Below, in pieces: positions 15,343 to 22,101 of a stretch of 34,183 bases of DNA. Both the position numbers and the translations under genes were made by a program. The stretch is from DASUDX01 sp036275365 (GTDB lineage Bacteria > Pseudomonadota > Gammaproteobacteria > Nevskiales > Nevskiaceae): positions 1 through 34,183 of the forward strand of contig DASUDX010000052.1 in NCBI GenBank assembly GCA_036275365.1, written 5' to 3'. Each line of letters begins with the position of its first letter. Position 1 is the first letter of the stretch. The notes under the pieces are model-generated. The model saw only the letters and a program-made list of their open reading frames with translations, did no database searches and had not been told where the DNA came from.

Positions 15343-16695
15343 TCAGGCCGGCGCGCTGCGATCCTCGCGGCTGATCTTGACCAGCTTCACCCGCGGGCCC
15401 TCGGTGCGCCGGACCTGGGCACTGAAACCGGTGAAGCGGACCCGGTCGCCTTCCTGCGGGATGCGGTCCAGACGCTGCATGACCATGCCGCCGACGCTGG
15501 AGCTGTCCTCGTCCTCGGGGATGCGCAGGCCCAGCTCGCGGGCCAGCCGGAACAGCGGGAAATCGCCGCTGACCAGCAGGCTGCCGTCGGGCAGGCGCAC
15601 CAGCCGGCGGGCACCGGAGCGGATGCGGCCCTGCTCGTGTTCGTCGGTGATCTCGCCGAACACCGCTTCCAGCACATCCTCCATGGTGATGAAGCCGGAC
15701 AGCTGGCCTTCATCGTCGTGGACCAGGGCCAGGTGCGGGCGGCCGCTGCGGAACTGGCCGAGCAGGCTGTCGGCAGCGAGCGACTCGGCGACATAGAGCG
15801 GTTCACGCAGCTGGGCGCGCAGCCGCAGGTGATAGTCCTCGCCCGGCGGTTCCAGCAGCAGCTCCTTGACATGGAGGATGCCGAGGATGGCCTCGTCCTC
15901 GGTGGCCCGGTAGGGATAGCGGCTGTAGCCGTACTTCTGGATCAGCCGGCGCACCGCGGCCGGCTCGTCATCGCTGTGGATGACCGCGAGATCCTGCAGC
16001 GGGCGCATCAGATCGCTCACCTCCAGATCGGCCAGCTCCAGGGTGTGGTTGAGCCAGGCCTTGAGCTCCGAGTCCTCGTCGTGGTCCTCGCTGCGGGCGT
16101 GGGAGACATGGAGGATGGTCTGCAGCTCCGACAGGCTGAGGTTGTACTCCTCGTGGTGGCCGCCGGGCTCCCCGAAGCCGGCGCGCCGCAGCACCCAGTT
16201 GGCGCTGGCATTGAGGCCCCAGATGAAGGGGTACATGAGCCAGTAGAACAGGTACAGGGGCAGGGCCGTCCACAGCGACATCTGCTCGGGCTTGCGCAGC
16301 GCCAGCGATTTCGGCGCCAGCTCACCGAGCACGATGTGCAGGTAGGAGATCAGCCCGAAGGCGATGATGAAGGCGATGGTGTGGCGCAGCTCCGGGCTGT
16401 CGATGCCCAGGCCCAGGAACACCGGCTCGAGCAGGCGGGCGAAGGCGGGTTCGCCAATCCAGCCGAGGCCCAGGCTGGAGAGGGTGATGCCGAGCTGGCA
16501 GGCCGAGAGATAGGCATCCAGATGGGTGCGCACCCGGTACATCACGCGGCCGGGCAGGCCGTGGGCGTCCTTCATCTCCTCGGCCCGGCTCATGCGCAGC
16601 TTCACCAGCCCGAACTCGGCGCCGACGAAGAACCCGTTCAAAGCCACCAGAAACAGCGCCAACAGCAACAGCAGACCATCTTCGAACTGGGACAT
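15343..16695 (-). CDS. CNNM/CorC-HlyC family transmembrane protein
   Basis: A 450-residue inner-membrane protein. Residues 1 to about 200 form the CNNM (DUF21) transmembrane domain (FLVALNGFFVGAEFGLVKLRMSR, SACQLGITLSSLGLGWIGEP, VLGELAPKSLALRKPE). Residues about 220-350 hold two CBS motifs (MRPLQDLAVI.., ..FRSGRPHLALVHDDEGQLSGFITMEDVLEAVFGEITDEH). The C-terminus (365-445) is a CorC/HlyC-type domain (RLPDGSLLVSGDFPL...GGMVMQRLDRIPQEGDRV). Relatives are linked to Mg2+ or Co2+ efflux and are often annotated hemolysin-family proteins; hemolysis is not implied here. It is a single gene, convergent with the PHP protein with only 11 bp between them. Confidence 0.94.
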   Translation of the reverse strand: MSQFEDGLLLLLALFLVALNGFFVGAEFGLVKLRMSRAEEMKDAHGLPGRVMYRVRTHLDAYLSACQLGITLSSLGLGWIGEPAFARLLEPVFLGLGIDSPELRHTIAFIIAFGLISYLHIVLGELAPKSLALRKPEQMSLWTALPLYLFYWLMYPFIWGLNASANWVLRRAGFGEPGGHHEEYNLSLSELQTILHVSHARSEDHDEDSELKAWLNHTLELADLEVSDLMRPLQDLAVIHSDDEPAAVRRLIQKYGYSRYPYRATEDEAILGILHVKELLLEPPGEDYHLRLRAQLREPLYVAESLAADSLLGQFRSGRPHLALVHDDEGQLSGFITMEDVLEAVFGEITDEHEQGRIRSGARRLVRLPDGSLLVSGDFPLFRLARELGLRIPEDEDSSSVGGMVMQRLDRIPQEGDRVRFTGFSAQVRRTEGPRVKLVKISREDRSAPA

Positions 16696-16725
16696 TCCGT
16701 CTCGGGCTTCCTGCGCGGGAGCCGG

Positions 16726-16731
16726 AGTGTA
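16726..16731 (-). promoter_or_regulatory. Possible -10 box (TACACT) for the CNNM/CorC gene
   Basis: TACACT on the minus strand lies 30 bases upstream of the ATG at 16695, in the 113-bp gap before the DUF4097 gene. No matching -35 is visible. Confidence 0.35.
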
Positions 16732-16808
16732 GCGAATGCCCCCAGCCGGGCCGGCGACGGCGCCCGGCGCGGCCCCTGTGCAGGCGCCGCCTCAGCGCAT
16801 CCGCGCGG

Positions 16809-17684
16809 CTACTTGAGCAGCTCGATGTCGCCGCTGAAGCTGGACAGATCGATCCGTCCGCGGCCCTGGCCGAGCGTGAACTCCAGTCGGTCCTCGCGGC
16901 TCACCACCGGCCGGGTGCCGGCCAGCTCGCTGTGCACATGGCCGCTGAACGAGCGCAGGCTGACCTCGGCCGACGGGCTGCCCTGCAGGCGGGCCTGGAT
17001 CTGCCCGGACAGCGTCTCGCCCTCGACCACCGCCTCGGGCTCCAGCGAGACCTGCAGATTCATGTCGCCGGAGATCGACTTGGCGGCCAGGGTGCGGAAC
17101 GGCCCGCCCTGCAGCACCACATTGCCGGAGACGGTTTCGAGGGTGAGCTGGTCGCTCGGACCTTCGGCGTGCAGATCCCCGCTCACCGAGTTGAGATGGC
17201 AGCGCCGCACCGGACCGCGCAGGCGCAGGTCACCGCTGACGGTGCGCGCCTTCACCTCGCTGGCGCTGACATCCAGCCGCACATCACCGCTCACCGAGTG
17301 GGCCTGCAGGGCTCCGCTGAGGCCCTGCACATCGACATCGCTGCTCACCCCCACCACCTCCAGCCGCACCCCGCTGGGCAGGCTGAGGATCAGGTCGGTG
17401 CCCTCGTAGCGGTGGCTGTCCTTGGGCGCGCGGACCTCGATGCGCAGATCCGCCGCATCCCCGCTGATCTCCAGCTTCGGTCCGCCGGCGCCGAGCTCGC
17501 CGCTGAGCTTGAGCAGGCGACGATCCCAGCCGCGCACGGTGATCGAGCCGGTGCTGTTGGCAACATAGACCTTGGCGTCGCCGTTGAGGCTGCGCTCCTC
17601 CTGGATCGGCGTACCGGCATGGGCGCTGCCGAGCCCGGCGAGGGCGGCAAAGGCGAAGGTCTTGAGCAAAGGGTTCACATCCAT
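16809..17684 (-). CDS. Secreted DUF4097 beta-strand repeat protein
   Basis: A 291-residue exported protein with a signal peptide ending near AHA at residue 23. The mature part is almost entirely short repeats built on (V/I/L/F)SG(D/N/Q/H) followed by a beta strand: VSGDVRLD, VSGDLRLR, VSGDLHAE, VSGNVVLQ, ISGDMNLQ, LSGQIQAR, FSGHVHSE, FSGDIELL. This is the DUF4097 right-handed beta-helix-like pattern, often labelled putative adhesin. The envelope location is inferred from the signal peptide; no sortase or lipid anchor is seen. It is 69 bp downstream of the probable anti-sigma gene and should be part of the same transcript, which suggests it is a target or reporter of envelope stress controlled by the sigma factor. 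Confidence 0.9.
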   Translation of the reverse strand: MDVNPLLKTFAFAALAGLGSAHAGTPIQEERSLNGDAKVYVANSTGSITVRGWDRRLLKLSGELGAGGPKLEISGDAADLRIEVRAPKDSHRYEGTDLILSLPSGVRLEVVGVSSDVDVQGLSGALQAHSVSGDVRLDVSASEVKARTVSGDLRLRGPVRRCHLNSVSGDLHAEGPSDQLTLETVSGNVVLQGGPFRTLAAKSISGDMNLQVSLEPEAVVEGETLSGQIQARLQGSPSAEVSLRSFSGHVHSELAGTRPVVSREDRLEFTLGQGRGRIDLSSFSGDIELLK

Positions 17685-17753
17685 CTCCAGTCAGCTGCCC
17701 GGACAGGGCAGGGGCGGGGGCGCCCGGATACGGTCAGCACAGGCGCTTGGCGA

Positions 17754-18281
17754 TCAATCGGCCTGGTCGAGCAGGTGGTTGAGGTCCTGGCTCTGGTGTT
17801 CGGTGGTCTGCAGCAGACGCTTGAGATAGGCCGATTCCGGATCGGCCTGGAGGGCGCGCTGCAGCTCGCTCTGGGCGCTGTTGACCATCTTCAGGTTGGC
17901 CTTCACCAGCGCGCGGTTCTCCGGCCGGCGCAGCGAGACCTTCTGCAGATTGCCGGCCGCCGAGGGCTGCCAGGCCGGCAGCGCCGGGCCCAGGCTCGCC
18001 ACCGCCGGGAGGGGCGCCCCGGTGCGGCTGCGGGTCTGCTGGTTCTGGGTCTCCATCAGCACGCCGCCGCCGATCGCCAGGGCGAGGCTCGCCGCGGCGG
18101 CCCAGGGCATCCAGGCCGGGCCGACCCGGCGCGGACGGGTGGCACTGCCGGCGCGCAGGCGGGCTTCGATGCCCGGCCACAGATCCCGGCCGGGCGCCTG
18201 CGGGCGGGCCAGATCGGCCAGGCCGCGCGGGGCTGGCGGGAGCTCGCCCGGGTCCTGCTCGCGGGGCTTGTGCGTGTTCAT
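17754..18281 (-). CDS. Probable anti-sigma factor (single-pass membrane protein)
   Basis: A 175-residue protein with a proline-rich cytoplasmic N-terminus containing RDLWPGIEARLR, which resembles the segment before the membrane helix in anti-sigma factors and related short membrane proteins paired with ECF sigma genes. One hydrophobic helix lies at about residues 57-77 (AWMPWAAAASLALAIGGGV). The rest is a periplasmic, helical, glutamine-rich tail. I see no zinc-binding HxxxCxxC anti-sigma motif, so the role rests on gene context: its ATG overlaps the sigma stop codon (ATGA, 18278-18281), which implies coupled synthesis at a fixed ratio. The in-frame start nine bases upstream (MVA) is less likely because of that overlap. 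Confidence 0.75.
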   Translation of the reverse strand: MNTHKPREQDPGELPPAPRGLADLARPQAPGRDLWPGIEARLRAGSATRPRRVGPAWMPWAAAASLALAIGGGVLMETQNQQTRSRTGAPLPAVASLGPALPAWQPSAAGNLQKVSLRRPENRALVKANLKMVNSAQSELQRALQADPESAYLKRLLQTTEHQSQDLNHLLDQAD

Positions 18282-18931
18282 TGCAACCACTCCTTCATCA
18301 GCTTGCGGGCCCGATGCAGCTGGGCCTTGGAGGTGCCGACGGCAATTCCGGTCAGCGCCGCGATCTCATCGTGCTGGTAGCCCTCGACATCGTGCAGCAT
18401 GAGCACGGTGCGCGCGCCCGGCGGCAGTTTGGCCAGCGCCCGTTCAAGATCGAGGCGGTCACCGACCCGCGCCTGCGGGTGCTCGCTGGCCGGGTCCGGC
18501 AGATGGCTGTCGACATCCTCCTCGACCCCGGTGGCGTCCTCGAAGGTGGTCCAGCGCCGCAGCAGGCGGTACTCGCCGAGCACCACATTGACGGTGAGCC
18601 GGTGCAGCCAGGTGGAGAACAGCGACTCGCCGCGGAAGCTGGCGAGCTTCTCCCAGGCGCGCACGAAGGCATCCTGGGTAGCCTGTTCGGCGCGCGCCAC
18701 ATCGCCCTGCACCAGCCGCAGGCAGAGGCCGTAGATGCGATCGACATGACGCCGGTACAGGGTTTCGAAGGCGCCCAGCTCGCCGGCGGCAGCCGCCCGC
18801 ACCAGCGCGAGGTCGGCATCGGCCGGGCTGGGCGGGGAAACCGCGGCCATGCGGGGTTCGATGGCAGGTGGGCTCAAGCCAGTGACTCCCCTGTCGGCAA
18901 CGGACTGCGTGAGCGTGAGCGAGATCATCAC
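18278..18931 (-). CDS. ECF-type RNA polymerase sigma factor
   Basis: A sigma-70 family protein of the extracytoplasmic-function type. Region 2 is ETLYRRHVDRIYGLCLRLV...AEQATQDAFVRAWEKLASFRGESLFSTWLHRLTVNV; region 4 is LPPGARTVLMLHDVEGYQHDEIAALTGIAVGTSKAQLHRAR, with the helix-turn-helix in the last part. There is no region 1 or 3. The longest frame starts at a GTG at 18931 followed by ATG at 18928; an ATG at 18850 (MAAVSPPSPADADL) would give a 190-residue protein closer to the usual ECF size, and neither has a strong ribosome binding site. It heads an operon with the probable anti-sigma and DUF4097 genes and is divergent from the tandem GST gene. Confidence 0.92.
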   Translation of the reverse strand: MMISLTLTQSVADRGVTGLSPPAIEPRMAAVSPPSPADADLALVRAAAAGELGAFETLYRRHVDRIYGLCLRLVQGDVARAEQATQDAFVRAWEKLASFRGESLFSTWLHRLTVNVVLGEYRLLRRWTTFEDATGVEEDVDSHLPDPASEHPQARVGDRLDLERALAKLPPGARTVLMLHDVEGYQHDEIAALTGIAVGTSKAQLHRARKLMKEWLQ

Positions 18932-18985
18932 CGATCAGATGGTCCAGACGCTCAGCGGGTTTAAGCCCCGGCCGGACCCGCGTGG

Positions 18986-18991
18986 AATACT
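18986..18991 (+). promoter_or_regulatory. Possible -10 box (AATACT) for the tandem GST gene
   Basis: AATACT with an upstream TGG lies 27 bases before the GTG start at 19019. No clear -35. GGAG six bases before the GTG supports that start. Confidence 0.3.
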
Positions 18992-19018
18992 CGCCGGCCC
19001 GATCGCCTGGAGTGCGCC

Positions 19019-19792
19019 GTGTCCCATGGTCTTGCCGTCGCCCGCTCGATTCTCGCCAGCACCCTCGCCGGCTGGCGCGGCAGCCTGGCCTACCGCCCGG
19101 CCCGCCGCCAGCCCGAGCAGTGGCTGCGCCTCTACGAGTTCGAGGCCTGCCCCTACTGCCGGCTGGTGCGCGAGGTGCTCACCGAGCTCGATCTCGATGC
19201 GCTGATCCTGCCCTGTCCACCGGGCGGCCGCCGCTTCCGGCCGGAGGCCGAGCATCTCGGTGGCCGTGCCCAGTTCCCCTTCCTGGTCGACCCCAACACC
19301 GGCACCCAGCTCTACGAGTCGGCCGAGATCATCGACTACCTCGCCCGGACCTATGAGGGCCGCCTGCTGCGACCGGTGCGCGGCTGGCGCCGGGCCACCG
19401 CGCTCAGCGGGTCGATGCTGGCCAGCCTCAGCGCAGCGCTGCCGCGACCGCGCGGCGGGCATGTGCGGCCCTCGCGCGCGCCGGCGCAGCCGCTGGAGCT
19501 GTACAGCTTCGAGTCCAGCCCCTACTCGCGGCTGGTGCGCGAGGTGCTCTGCGAGCTGGAACTGCCCTACCGGCTGCGCAGCTTCGGCAAGAGCACGCCG
19601 CAGGAGATCGGTCCGCCGGCGGTGCGCCGGAAATGGTTCCCCGAGGCGCCGATCAAGACCCGCAACCGCCAGGCGCTGATGGCGGCCACCGGTCGCCTTC
19701 AGGTGCCTTATCTAGTCGATCCCAACACCGGTACGGCCCTGTTCGAGTCCGCCGCCATCATGGGCTATCTGGAGCAGACCTACGCAGCCTGA
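19019..19792 (+). CDS. Tandem GST N-terminal/thioredoxin-fold protein
   Basis: A 257-residue protein made of two related thioredoxin-fold (GST_N/glutaredoxin-like) domains. The first, about residues 36-113, has LRLYEFEACPYCRLVREVL with a CPYC redox motif (44-47) and ends FPFLVDPNTGTQLYESAEIIDYL. The second, about 159-255, has LELYSFESSPYSRLVREVL, where both cysteines are serine (SPYS, 167-170), and ends VPYLVDPNTGTALFESAAIMGYL. The internal similarity shows a duplication. No C-terminal GST helical domain is present, so it is not a complete GST. The first domain could be redox-active and the second a binding or structural copy; that is inference. Translation starts at GTG, supported by GGAG six bases upstream. 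Its end overlaps the convergent DUF3253 gene by 35 bp. Confidence 0.88.
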   Translation: MSHGLAVARSILASTLAGWRGSLAYRPARRQPEQWLRLYEFEACPYCRLVREVLTELDLDALILPCPPGGRRFRPEAEHLGGRAQFPFLVDPNTGTQLYESAEIIDYLARTYEGRLLRPVRGWRRATALSGSMLASLSAALPRPRGGHVRPSRAPAQPLELYSFESSPYSRLVREVLCELELPYRLRSFGKSTPQEIGPPAVRRKWFPEAPIKTRNRQALMAATGRLQVPYLVDPNTGTALFESAAIMGYLEQTYAA

Positions 19793-20045
19793 GCCGGATC
19801 GGTCCGCGGGCACTGCGCAGATCCACCGGCTGGCCGCCCTGGGTGGCCTCGATCCGGCCCTCCGCGATCAGCTCGGCGGCGGCCCGGCGGACGGCGGGCA
19901 TCAGGCCGCGCCAGTCCTCGGCCAGCGCCCGGGCCACCTCGGACGGGCAGATCGAGCGATTCACCCCGCGCAGCCGGCAGGCGTCGAGCAGGGCGCTGCG
20001 CAGCACCGGGTCGGCAGGTGTCGGGGGCAGGCCATCGGCGGTCAT
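19758..20045 (-). CDS. DUF3253 domain protein
   Basis: A small protein of 95 residues matching the DUF3253 pattern: VLRSALLDACRLRGVNRSICPSEVARALAEDW, then MPAVRRAAAELIAEGRIEATQGGQPVDL. The fold is predicted to be winged-helix-like and the function is unknown. The frame is open to 20222, but I chose the ATG at 20045 because similarity to the family begins just after it and the upstream residues cover the promoter of the divergent acetyltransferase gene. Its 3' end overlaps the tandem GST gene by 35 bp in convergent orientation. Confidence 0.75.
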   Translation of the reverse strand: MTADGLPPTPADPVLRSALLDACRLRGVNRSICPSEVARALAEDWRGLMPAVRRAAAELIAEGRIEATQGGQPVDLRSARGPIRLRLRRSAPDSP

Positions 20046-20144
20046 CGGGCGGGTGGTCTCCGGCGTCGGCCTTGGATACGAGGCCCTGCCACCGGCGACG
20101 ATTGGACCGCCCGTAGAAAAATTAGACAGGACTGAGACGACGAC

Positions 20145-20184
20145 CGGGCGGGCGGCCCGCCTATAGTGGCGGCCCGCCCGCCCG
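20145..20184. promoter_or_regulatory. 17-bp inverted repeat bracketing a TATAGT box
   Basis: CGGGCGGGCGGCCCGCC (20145-20161) and its inverted copy GGCGGCCCGCCCGCCCG (20168-20184) match at 16 of 17 positions. The six-base spacer is TATAGT (20162-20167), a good -10 hexamer 29 bases before the GTG start of the acetyltransferase. It could be an operator over the promoter, a cruciform, or an RNA hairpin at the transcript's 5' end. No matching -35 is seen. Confidence 0.5.
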
Positions 20185-20196
20185 ACCGCCCACCCC

Positions 20197-20772
20197 GTGA
20201 GCGCCCCCCGTTCGGTCACCACCTGGTATCTCGAGCAGCGCCACCCCGGCGCCCGTCGCCCGGCCCGCCTTCCGCAGCCGCTGCCCCTGCTGATGCGCGC
20301 CGAGCCGCCGAGCCCGGCATTCAGCCGCTTCCTCTACACGGCGGTCGGCGGTGACTGGTACTGGCGCGACCGTCTGGGCTGGAGCGAGGCGCGCTGGCAG
20401 GCCTATCTGGCCGATCCGGCCATCCAGACCTGGGTCGCCTATGTGGCGGGCACGCCGGCTGGCTATGTCGAGCTCGCCCGCCAGCCGCTGGAGGGCGGGG
20501 CCCCCGGCGAGACCCAGGTGGAGATCGCCTACTTCGGCCTGCTGCCGGCCTTCATCGGCCGCGGGCTGGGCGGCTGGTTGCTGGATCAGGGCCTGATCGC
20601 CGCCTGGGCCCAGCAGCCGCAGCGGGTGTGGGTGCACACCTGCTCGCTGGACGGCCCGGCCGCGCTGGCCAACTACCAGGCCCGCGGTCTCGAGCTTTAT
20701 CGCAGCGAGACCCGCGAGATTGCCGACCCCGGACCGCCGGACGGCCCCTGGCCAGGCGCGCGCAGCGTATGA
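20197..20772 (+). CDS. GNAT-family N-acetyltransferase
   Basis: A 191-residue acetyltransferase starting at GTG. The acetyl-CoA-binding motif is LPAFIGRGLGGWLLDQGL near residues 115-132, preceded by the beta-4 strand VEIAYFGL and followed by the substrate-side segment VWVHTCSLDGPAALANYQARGLELY. WYWRDRLGWSEARWQAYL in the N-terminal part occurs in a common group of small GNAT proteins with unknown substrates. Its stop codon overlaps the start of the LysE-type gene (ATGA, 20769-20772), so the two are coupled; acetylation and export of the same or related amino-acid-like compound is plausible but not shown. Confidence 0.9.
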   Translation: MSAPRSVTTWYLEQRHPGARRPARLPQPLPLLMRAEPPSPAFSRFLYTAVGGDWYWRDRLGWSEARWQAYLADPAIQTWVAYVAGTPAGYVELARQPLEGGAPGETQVEIAYFGLLPAFIGRGLGGWLLDQGLIAAWAQQPQRVWVHTCSLDGPAALANYQARGLELYRSETREIADPGPPDGPWPGARSV

Positions 20773-21386
20773 CCGAGCTGGCCCTGTTCGGGGCGATCGC
20801 CCTGTCCCATCTGCTGGCGGTGATGAGCCCGGGCCCGGACTTCGCCATGGTCAGCCGTCAGACCCTGGCCCACGGCCGTGGCGCCGGCCTGCTCACGGCG
20901 CTGGGCATCGCCAGCGGCATCGTCGTGCATGTGGGCTGGGCCCTGTTCGGCCTGGGCGAGCTGCTCGGCCGCCAGCCGCTGCTGCTGGAAGGGCTGCGCT
21001 GGGCCGGCGCCGGCTTTCTGCTGTGGATGGGTCTGTCGGCCCTGAACAGCGCCCCGGCGAGCGCCGGTGCGCCCCTGCCGCTGCCGCAGCCCCGGCCGGC
21101 CGGTCGCGCCTATGCGGTAGGGGTGGCCACCAATCTGCTCAACCCCAAGGCCATGCTGTACTTCGTCGCCCTCTGCAGCGTGCTGCTGACCCGCCCGACC
21201 TCGCTGGGGCTGAAGCTGGCGGTGGCGGCCTGGATCGTGCTCAGCACCGCGGCCTGGTTCAGCCTGGTGGCGCTGAGCCTCGGGCACCCGGCGGTCCGCC
21301 GCCGGCTGCTGGCCCAGGCGCACTGGCTGGACCGCGGCATGGGTCTGCTGCTGATTGCCCTGGCCGGGCTGATGCTGCTGGGCTGA
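20769..21386 (+). CDS. LysE/RhtB-family exporter
   Basis: A 205-residue inner-membrane exporter with about six helices. The N-terminus LSHLLAVMSPGPDFAMVSRQTLAHGRGAGLLTALGIASG contains the signature SPGP and the GxxxGxxxxxGxxxG spacing of LysE/RhtB proteins, which export amino acids or homoserine/threonine-like compounds. NLLNPKAMLYFVAL in the middle is the conserved family NPK motif. The start at 20769 overlaps the GNAT stop; the frame is open further upstream but only within the GNAT gene. It ends one base before the convergent MOSC gene. Confidence 0.93.
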   Translation: MTELALFGAIALSHLLAVMSPGPDFAMVSRQTLAHGRGAGLLTALGIASGIVVHVGWALFGLGELLGRQPLLLEGLRWAGAGFLLWMGLSALNSAPASAGAPLPLPQPRPAGRAYAVGVATNLLNPKAMLYFVALCSVLLTRPTSLGLKLAVAAWIVLSTAAWFSLVALSLGHPAVRRRLLAQAHWLDRGMGLLLIALAGLMLLG

Positions 21387-21387
21387 C

Positions 21388-22053
21388 TCAGCGCGACTGG
21401 GCGAGCAGCCAGTCGCGGCGCTGGCAGAGCTTGGGCAGCAGCTGCGGCGACAGGCCGGGGCTGTCGATCAGCCGCTGCAGGGCGGCCAGCGGCGGGCGCA
21501 GGGTGTGGCGCAGCCGCCAGACCTCGGCCAGCGCAATCGGATCCGGGTTGCGCGCCACCAGGGTGAAGGGCTCGCCGGCGGCGGCGGTACCGGCTTCGAG
21601 CACCCGCAGATACCAGCCGACACAGCCCTGGCGATCGGCCCAGGCGGCGAGGCCTTCGGCGTCGAAGCGCTGCTCCAGCTTCACGCAGGGGCTGCGCGGC
21701 TGGGCCACCTGCAGGCGCGCGCTGCCAAAGGCGTAGACATCGCCGATGCAGACCGTGTCCTCGGTGGCGCCCTGGCTGACCAGGTTCTCGCCCACGCTGC
21801 CCGGCAGCAAGGCCGCCGCCGCCTCCGGAAAGGCCGCCGCCCAGCGGGCGTAGTGCTCGACGGGGAACTGGTGCACCGCCTTCTCGGGGCCGCCGTGGAT
21901 GCGTTTTTCCGCCACCGCATCGCCGACGATGCCGCGCAGGCCGAACTGCACCCGTCCGTCGACGCCGGTCTTGAACATCCCGGTGGGCTTGCCGGTGGCC
22001 GGCATCGGCGTCAGGCCGCCGACGCGGATCTGCAGAATCGCAACCGTGGACAT
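21388..22053 (-). CDS. MOSC domain protein (YiiM-like)
   Basis: A 221-residue protein of the MOSC family, whose members handle the molybdenum cofactor or its sulfur. Visible features are GLRGIVGDAVAEKRIHGGPEKAVHQFPVEHY, GSVGENLVSQG, VCIGDVYAFGSARLQVAQPRSPCVKLEQRF (with the conserved cysteine) and a C-terminal helical extension as in E. coli YiiM. YiiM relatives reduce N-hydroxylated substrates; whether this one does is unknown. The ATG at 22053 starts the family N-terminus. It is divergent from a molybdopterin-binding oxidoreductase gene with 48 bp between, so a shared cofactor theme is likely. Confidence 0.92.
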   Translation of the reverse strand: MSTVAILQIRVGGLTPMPATGKPTGMFKTGVDGRVQFGLRGIVGDAVAEKRIHGGPEKAVHQFPVEHYARWAAAFPEAAAALLPGSVGENLVSQGATEDTVCIGDVYAFGSARLQVAQPRSPCVKLEQRFDAEGLAAWADRQGCVGWYLRVLEAGTAAAGEPFTLVARNPDPIALAEVWRLRHTLRPPLAALQRLIDSPGLSPQLLPKLCQRRDWLLAQSR

Positions 22054-22058
22054 GCCGC

Positions 22059-22096
22059 CAGTGTAGGGCGCGCGGGCCGGTCGATACGGCACACTG
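22059..22096. promoter_or_regulatory. Divergent MOSC/molybdopterin promoter region with inverted repeat
   Basis: The 48-bp gap carries CAGTGT at 22059-22064 and ACACTG at 22091-22096, an inverted repeat. On the minus strand TACACT (22060-22065) lies six bases before the MOSC start; on the plus strand CACACT (22090-22095) lies six bases before the molybdopterin gene. If these are -10 boxes both transcripts would be nearly leaderless; alternatively the pair is an operator. Confidence 0.35.
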
Positions 22097-22101
22097 ACCC
22101 C

